Positions 59,645-64,000 of a stretch of DNA of 64,000 nt are shown piece after piece; position 1 is the first letter of the stretch, and each line of letters begins with the position of its first letter. This stretch comes from Yoonia maritima (GTDB lineage: Bacteria > Pseudomonadota > Alphaproteobacteria > Rhodobacterales > Rhodobacteraceae): the NCBI RefSeq assembly GCF_003003285.1, contig NZ_PVTP01000002.1, positions 248,001 to 312,000 on the forward strand. The letters run 5' to 3'. The notes beneath the pieces were generated by a model, which did no database searches, had not been told where the DNA came from, and saw nothing but the letters and a program-made list of their open reading frames with translations. Position numbers and translations under genes: made by a program.

Positions 59645-60460
59645 TTACGCAGGGCCCGCCTGTGCTAGCCGCCCACCTTGGCGGACCATTTCAACGCGGG
59701 TGGCTTTGCCTGTCCGATCATCAGTTTCGACATAAAGGCCAGATAGGGTGGCTTCTTCGTTGGCAGGGGTAAAGCGTGCCTTTGGCATACCAGTGATAAA
59801 GCGGCGCATCGGTTCAGCCTTATCCATGCCGATGACCGAATTGTAATCTCCGCACATGCCAGCGTCGGTCATATAGGCGGTTCCGCCGGGCAAAATCATC
59901 GCGTCACCCGTTGGGACGTGCGTATGTGTGCCCACAACAATGCTAGCGCGGCCATCGCAGAAATGGCCTGTCGCCATCTTTTCCGATGTGGCTTCACAGT
60001 GAATATCGACAAGGCTCGCCTGAATTTGGCCACCCATTGGGTATTGTTTCAGCAACCCATCAAGCGCCGAGAACGGATCGTCAAACGGGCGTTTCATAAA
60101 CACCTGACCGAGCGCCTGCGCAACAAGCACTTTGCGCCCGCCGGGGGCGTTGAAAATCCGGGCGCCAACACCGGGTGCGGATTTGGAAAAGTTCAAAGGG
60201 CGGATGATGCGTGGCTCGTTTGCGATAAAGGACAGCATGTCCTTTTGATCAAACGCATGATCGCCCAGCGTCAGAACATCAGCACCCGCATCAAGCAGGA
60301 TCTTCGCATGATCGCCGGACAGGCCCATGCCAGCCGTTGCGTTTTCACCATTCACGACAACAAAATCGAGCTTCCATTCTTCGCGCAGTCGCGGAAGATG
60401 TGTGCTAATTGCAGTGCGGCCGGCGCGGCCCATAACATCGCCAAGAAACAGTATTTTCAT
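59645..60460 (-). CDS. ymdB: YmdB-type metallophosphoesterase (TIGR00282 family)
   Basis: A 271-residue phosphodiesterase with MKILFLGDVMGRAGRTAI, VVNGENATAGMGLS, TLGDHAFDQKDM, DIHCEATSEKMA and VVGTHTHVPTGDAMILPGGTAYMTDAGMCGDYNSVIGMD, the five metal-binding blocks of the family. Bacillus YmdB hydrolyses 2',3'-cyclic nucleotides and influences biofilm choice; the alphaproteobacterial role is untested. GTG 60466 could also serve as start. Confidence 0.92.
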   Translation of the reverse strand: MKILFLGDVMGRAGRTAISTHLPRLREEWKLDFVVVNGENATAGMGLSGDHAKILLDAGADVLTLGDHAFDQKDMLSFIANEPRIIRPLNFSKSAPGVGARIFNAPGGRKVLVAQALGQVFMKRPFDDPFSALDGLLKQYPMGGQIQASLVDIHCEATSEKMATGHFCDGRASIVVGTHTHVPTGDAMILPGGTAYMTDAGMCGDYNSVIGMDKAEPMRRFITGMPKARFTPANEEATLSGLYVETDDRTGKATRVEMVRQGGRLAQAGPA

Positions 60461-60496
60461 GGACACTGTGTTATGCTGCCTGCGCGGCTTCTACCA

Positions 60497-60520
60497 GATG
60501 ATTTTTAGCTAAAAATCATC
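60497..60520. promoter_or_regulatory. 24-bp perfect palindrome between ymdB and an EamA gene
   Basis: GATGATTTTTAG followed directly by CTAAAAATCATC, perfectly symmetric with no spacer. It lies in the 106-base divergent gap between ymdB and the EamA gene, 37 bases upstream of ymdB and 46 bases upstream of the other start. With no spacer it is a poor RNA hairpin, so a dimeric repressor site is the best reading. Confidence 0.55.
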
Positions 60521-60566
60521 GCGCCCCCTGCTTGCCAATTTTGGATCGGGGTGACACGACTTGCCC

Positions 60567-61469
60567 ATGGATAAGCAAAAACAATCACGGCCCATCGCCG
60601 GGGTCGGCTGGATGATCGTCACAGGGTTGATGTTCGTTGGCGTTACCGCGGTCGTAAAACATGTCGGTAACGGGGTGCCCGCAGCGCAGGCGGCATTCCT
60701 ACGCTATTTGCTCGGGGTGGTTTTCCTGATCCCGATGATAAAGCCGATTTTGGACGCCCATCTGACGAAGCGTCAGATTAAGCTATTTGCCTTTCGCGGG
60801 GTCGTTCACACCATTGCCGTGATCCTGTGGTTCTTTGCTATGGCGCGCATTCCCATCGCCGAGGTGACCGCGATGAATTATCTTTCGCCAGTCTATGTCT
60901 CGATCGGGGCGGCGCTGTTTTTGGGAGAACGTTTACCACCGCGCCGGTTGGCCGCTGTGGTTGTCGCGCTGATCGGCGCGCTCATAATCCTGCGACCGGG
61001 TGTCAAAGCAATTGAGCCGGGCCATATCGCGATGCTGGGAACCGCAGTTTGTTTCGCCATCGGATATCTGATCGCAAAGCAGTTGTCTGGTGAAGTCTCT
61101 GCCCCTGTGATCGTTGGCATGTTGTCCATCACCGTGACTATCGGCCTTGCTCCAGCCGCGATCGCGGTCTGGGTGACGCCGACACTGCCGCAATTGGGTT
61201 GGCTGTTCTTGGTCGCATGCTTCGCGACCGCTGGCCACTACGCGATGACGCTGGCTTTTGCCGCGGCACCACTGACTGTCACCCAACCGGTCACGTTCTT
61301 ACAGTTGGTATGGGCTGTGCTGTTGGGAGCTGTGGTGTTTGGCGAAGGCGTTGACGGCTGGGTGATTTTTGGTGGCGCTGTGATTATGGCGTCGGTCAGC
61401 TTTATCACTTGGCGCGAAGCCGTCGCGCGTCGTCAGATTACCCCGCCGGTCACAGCCACAAAGGTGTAA
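60567..61469 (+). CDS. EamA-family (DMT) transporter
   Basis: A 300-residue membrane protein with ten predicted helices in two EamA repeats (ITGLMFVGVTAVVKHVGNGVPAAQAAFLRYLLGVVFLIP; LTVTQPVTFLQLVWAVLLGAVVFGEGVDGWVIFGGAVIMASVSFI). The first half holds AEVTAMNYLSPVYVSIGAALFLGERL, typical of drug/metabolite exporters of the RhaT/S-adenosylmethionine-like branch. Substrate unknown. The frame opens at TTG 60561; ATG 60567 is used. It is not closely related in sequence to the EamA gene at 20830. Confidence 0.86.
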   Translation: MDKQKQSRPIAGVGWMIVTGLMFVGVTAVVKHVGNGVPAAQAAFLRYLLGVVFLIPMIKPILDAHLTKRQIKLFAFRGVVHTIAVILWFFAMARIPIAEVTAMNYLSPVYVSIGAALFLGERLPPRRLAAVVVALIGALIILRPGVKAIEPGHIAMLGTAVCFAIGYLIAKQLSGEVSAPVIVGMLSITVTIGLAPAAIAVWVTPTLPQLGWLFLVACFATAGHYAMTLAFAAAPLTVTQPVTFLQLVWAVLLGAVVFGEGVDGWVIFGGAVIMASVSFITWREAVARRQITPPVTATKV

Positions 61470-61484
61470 CCGGCGCAGGTTGTT

Positions 61485-62504
61485 TTATTCTGTTGGCGTT
61501 GTCGGCGCGAGCCGCGCAAGAAGCGAACTTTGGGTGATCTGACCCACTGGCGCACCGTTTTGGGTGACTTGCAGTGCTTCTGTTTCGATCTGTGAGATGA
61601 TGTCATTCACTGGCGTTTCAACGTCGATCTCCGGCCCGTCACAGGTGCCATCCGTCATCACATCACGCGCGGTAAGAACACCAAGCGGGTTCATATGCGC
61701 GACGAACTCGGCAACATAGTCGTTCACCGGGTTCGTAAAGATGTCACGCGGCGTACCACACTGCACGATCCGGCCGCCTTCCATAATTGCGATGCGGTTG
61801 CCGATTTTGAACGCCTCGTCCAAATCGTGGCTCACAAAGATGATGGTACGGTTGCGTTTCTTTTGCAGGTCCAGCAATTCGTCCTGCAACTTCGTGCGGA
61901 TCAGCGGATCAAGCGCCGAGAAGGGTTCGTCCATCAGTAGGATTGGGGCATCGGTCGCGAATGCACGGGCAAGCCCAACACGTTGCTGCATACCGCCGGA
62001 TAGTTCACCCACCAGCGCATCCGCACGATCAGTAAGCCCAACCAATGACAATTCTTCGATCACCCGCTTGTTGCGGGCAGCCTTATCCATTCCAGCCAGT
62101 TCAAGTCCGAGCCCAACATTGTCGCGCACGGTGCGCCACGGCAGCAGGCCAAACTGTTGAAACACCATCGCAACGTCGTGCAGTCGCAATTCGCGTAGCG
62201 TCTTTTTGTCGGCGTTTGTGACGGATGTAATGCCTTGCGACGTCTTGATCCGAACATCGCCGCGCACGACGGGGTTCAGCCCGTTGACCGACCGTAGCAA
62301 TGTCGATTTGCCAGACCCGGACAGGCCCATCAGTACAAGGATCTCACCTTCTTCAACGTTCAGCGAACAGTTATGCACGCCAAGGATTTGGTCGGTGGCT
62401 GCGCGAATGTCTTCGCGTTCCTGACCTTCGTCCATCAATGGTAGGGCTGACAGCGGTTTGTTCCCGAATACGATCGAGACGTTATCAAATTCTACAGCAC
62501 TCAT
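61485..62504 (-). CDS. choV: ChoV, choline/betaine ABC transporter ATPase
   Basis: A 339-residue ATPase of the ProV/OpuAA/ChoV group. Walker A GLSGSGKST, signature LSGGMQQR, Walker B ILLMDEPFSALD. Upstream of Walker A is the group-specific DQILGVHNCSLNVEEGEILVLMGLSG. The C-terminal extension (VLTARDVMTDGTCDGPEIDVETPVNDIISQIETEALQVTQNGAPVGQI) is the remains of a CBS-like domain, which in OpuA senses ionic strength. It overlaps choW by four bases (ATGA). It is the last gene of the choXWV operon. Confidence 0.92.
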   Translation of the reverse strand: MSAVEFDNVSIVFGNKPLSALPLMDEGQEREDIRAATDQILGVHNCSLNVEEGEILVLMGLSGSGKSTLLRSVNGLNPVVRGDVRIKTSQGITSVTNADKKTLRELRLHDVAMVFQQFGLLPWRTVRDNVGLGLELAGMDKAARNKRVIEELSLVGLTDRADALVGELSGGMQQRVGLARAFATDAPILLMDEPFSALDPLIRTKLQDELLDLQKKRNRTIIFVSHDLDEAFKIGNRIAIMEGGRIVQCGTPRDIFTNPVNDYVAEFVAHMNPLGVLTARDVMTDGTCDGPEIDVETPVNDIISQIETEALQVTQNGAPVGQITQSSLLARLAPTTPTE

Positions 62505-63337
62505 TTTGTGTTCACCCGCAGCATCCGGTCCAGCATGATTGCAACGGCCACGATGACAAATCCAGATTCAAATCCTAGGCCGGGGTCGTTACGCCCCAAG
62601 GCCTGCACGACAGGCTTACCCAACCCATTCGCGCCGACATAAGCCGAGATCACGACCATCGACAGTGACAGCATGATGACTTGGTTCAGACCGGCCATTA
62701 TTTGCGGGAATGCATAGGGCAGTTCGACTTTCCATAGGCGCTGCGAGGCTGTTGCACCGAAAGATTCAGCGGCCTCTAGCAGCGGGGTAGGGGTATTGGA
62801 GACGCCCAGATATGTAAGCCGAATTGGTGCGGGCAGCACGAAGATCACAGTCGCGAATAGTCCCGGCACCATACCAAGCCCGAAAAACACGATTGCTGGG
62901 ATCAAGTAGACGAAGGCAGGTAGCGTCTGCATCAAGTCCAAAATCGGGCTAAATGTTTGGTACAGCTTTGGGCGGTGCGCAAAGAAGATACCTAGCGGCA
63001 CGCCGAGCCCCATGCAAACCACACACGACGATAGTACCAGCGCAAGGCTGTCAGTCGTTTCTTCCCAGTATCCTTGGTTCACAACGAAAAGTAGGCACAG
63101 CAGCACCAGCACGCATACTTTCCAAGAGCGCTGCAAAACCCAAGTCAGGGCAATGAACAGGGCAATGATTAAGAACATCGGCGGCGTTTGCAGGCACCAG
63201 ACGATCCCGTCGATCATCCAATCTAGCCCGTCGCTTAGCGTGTCAAAAAATGCGCGCCCATAGGTCTTGAGCCAATCCACGGCGGTCTCGGCCCAGTCTC
63301 CGACTGGTATTTTATGTTCTGTTAGCCAGTCCATCAT
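62501..63337 (-). CDS. choW: ChoW, choline ABC transporter permease
   Basis: A 278-residue permease with about six helices (MFLIIALFIALTWVLQRSW, VCVLVLLCLLFVVNQGYW, FVYLIPAIVFFGLGMVPGLFATVIFVLP) and the EAA-type loop SFGATASQRLWKVELPYAFPQIMAGL of the ProW/OpuAB group. ATG 63334 is a possible alternative start, since AAAGGGA lies only two bases before the first ATG and five before the second. A hairpin terminator lies in the 57-base gap to choX. Confidence 0.92.
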   Translation of the reverse strand: MMDWLTEHKIPVGDWAETAVDWLKTYGRAFFDTLSDGLDWMIDGIVWCLQTPPMFLIIALFIALTWVLQRSWKVCVLVLLCLLFVVNQGYWEETTDSLALVLSSCVVCMGLGVPLGIFFAHRPKLYQTFSPILDLMQTLPAFVYLIPAIVFFGLGMVPGLFATVIFVLPAPIRLTYLGVSNTPTPLLEAAESFGATASQRLWKVELPYAFPQIMAGLNQVIMLSLSMVVISAYVGANGLGKPVVQALGRNDPGLGFESGFVIVAVAIMLDRMLRVNTK

Positions 63338-63356
63338 CGTCCCTTTAGTCGTAATG

Positions 63357-63383
63357 AAAAGGGGACCGCGTCATGCGGCCCCC
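63357..63383 (-). terminator. Hairpin with short T-run between choX and choW
   Basis: On the minus strand GGGGGCCGC (63383-63375), loop ATGAC, GCGGTCCCC (63369-63361), then TTTT. One G-T wobble is in the stem. It follows the choX stop by 11 bases and precedes choW by 19. A partial terminator here would let binding protein be made in excess over the membrane parts, as is usual in ABC operons. Confidence 0.8.
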
Positions 63384-63394
63384 CAATCTGTTTT

Positions 63395-64000
63395 TTATTC
63401 AGCCAGTGCAGCTGTCACAGCAGCAACCGCGTCGCCACCGTCTTTGGTTGTTACGCCGTCCAACCATGGTGTCCATGTATCGGCGTTGCCAGCCAGCCAT
63501 GCTTTGGCTGCGTCTTCTGGATCAACGTTGTCGTTCAGGATCGCACCCATGATTTCGTTTTCCATAGCGAGTGTGAAAACGAGGTTCTCCAGCAGCTTAC
63601 CAGTGTTCGTACATTCAGCGACATAGCCAGCACGTGTGTTGGTCGCAACGATCGCACCACCAAGGTCCGGGCCAAAGTAGTCATCGCCACCGGGCAGGTA
63701 AGTCATTTCGTAGTTGGCATTCATTGGGTGTGGTTCCCAGCCCAAGAATACAACAGGCTCGTCACGGTCGTTTGCGCGCTCAACCTGTGCCAGCATGCCT
63801 TGCTCAGAGCTTTCGACAACTTCGAAACCGTCTAGGCCGAATGCATCAGCGTCGATCATGTCCATGATCAGGCGGTTGCCGTCGTTACCTGCTTCGATGC
63901 CGTAGATGTTGCCGTCCAGCGCGTCTTTGGCTTGGGCGATAGATGCGAAGTCAGTGATTCCTGCAGCAGCACCAGCAGCGTTTGTCGCCAGCGTGTATTT
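63395..64000 (-). CDS. choX: ChoX, choline ABC transporter substrate-binding protein (3' part; runs off window)
   Basis: The C-terminal 201 residues of the periplasmic receptor; the start lies beyond base 64000. The frame reads KYTLATNAAGAAAGITDF at the window edge, then IYGIEAGNDGNRLIMDMIDADAFGLDGFEVVESSEQGMLAQVERA, VVFLGWEPHPMNANYEMTYLPGGDDYFGPDLGGA (WEPHPMN is typical of ChoX-type choline binders) and CTNTGKLLENLVFTLAMENEIMGAIL. An ATG at 63865 is internal, not the start. It is followed by the attenuating hairpin and choW, choV. Confidence 0.92.
   Translation of the reverse strand, partial: KYTLATNAAGAAAGITDFASIAQAKDALDGNIYGIEAGNDGNRLIMDMIDADAFGLDGFEVVESSEQGMLAQVERANDRDEPVVFLGWEPHPMNANYEMTYLPGGDDYFGPDLGGAIVATNTRAGYVAECTNTGKLLENLVFTLAMENEIMGAILNDNVDPEDAAKAWLAGNADTWTPWLDGVTTKDGGDAVAAVTAALAE

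Overview
The window looks like chromosomal DNA of a marine alphaproteobacterium of the Roseobacter group (Rhodobacteraceae in the broad sense). Supporting signs are mid-50s GC, alphaproteobacterial gene versions (FSTS-type MetRS, Cys-free L33, type A RNase P RNA, DUF3572 next to a PleD-like gene, PraR-like XRE regulator), and a trophic repertoire of carnitine, choline, a DMSP-demethylase-like enzyme, assimilatory nitrate use and purine deamination. The genus is not determinable from the sequence alone. I see no IS element, prophage, CRISPR array, tRNA or rRNA.

Layout. 1-7909 (minus) is a nitrate-assimilation regulon: nasT, nasS, a leader RNA with ANTAR hairpins plus an intrinsic terminator, then nrtA, nrtB, a double-ATPase nrtC/D gene and the 5' two thirds of nirB. 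8258-12625 is a sialic-acid/surface-glycan island: a GT52/POLYST-like transferase, a GT25 glycosyltransferase, neuB, a Cys-phosphatase and neuA, which lies directly behind metG (12636-14348). 14481-17432 holds an outer-membrane barrel protein, an SDR, a Tas-type aldo/keto reductase and a GNAT. 17691-21732 is a carnitine catabolic operon (BKACE, lipocalin, small lipoprotein, carnitine dehydrogenase-thioesterase fusion, EamA exporter). 21729-25001 has a NUDIX hydrolase, DUF983 and an EF-hand/ECF sigma/membrane anchor/CnrX-like module. 24990-27524 has a PleD-like diguanylate cyclase with unusual receivers, DUF3572 and a HAD phosphatase.

27521-30619 is the zinc-uptake locus: znuA with a 15-copy 9-bp repeat, a Zur-type palindrome, then zur-znuC-znuB. 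30616-38376 (minus) is a long co-directional run, terC, a small membrane protein, xpaC, telA, DUF2927, SPFH-GYF, a zinc-ribbon membrane protein, pfkB and dtd. Its first seven genes look like a membrane-associated stress system and are the best candidate here for an incompletely described system.

38442-46132 carries information-processing genes: rluB, tadA, a ceramidase-like gene, gatC, gatA, an excalibur lipoprotein, an amidase, rnpB, a DmdA-like protein, a ParB-like small protein and rpmG. 46259-54893 has an LprI-like protein, a cupin, a Bax-inhibitor-1 protein, DUF1127 opposite a LysR regulator, a quinone reductase, a PraR-like regulator, a HisN-like phosphatase and two purine deaminases. 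54993-60460 has mgtE, a 5-formyl-THF cyclo-ligase, yebC, an SLC13/RCK permease and ymdB. 60567-64000 has a second EamA gene and the choline ABC transporter choXWV, with choX cut by the window end.

How the genes work together. The nas genes let NasS/NasT sense nitrate or nitrite and release the leader terminator so that transporter and reductase are made. The carnitine genes would turn carnitine into glycine betaine plus acetoacetate. ChoXWV imports choline, another betaine precursor, and the DmdA-like protein belongs to the same methylated-osmolyte theme. All functional names are inferred by reading the protein sequences; no database search was run.
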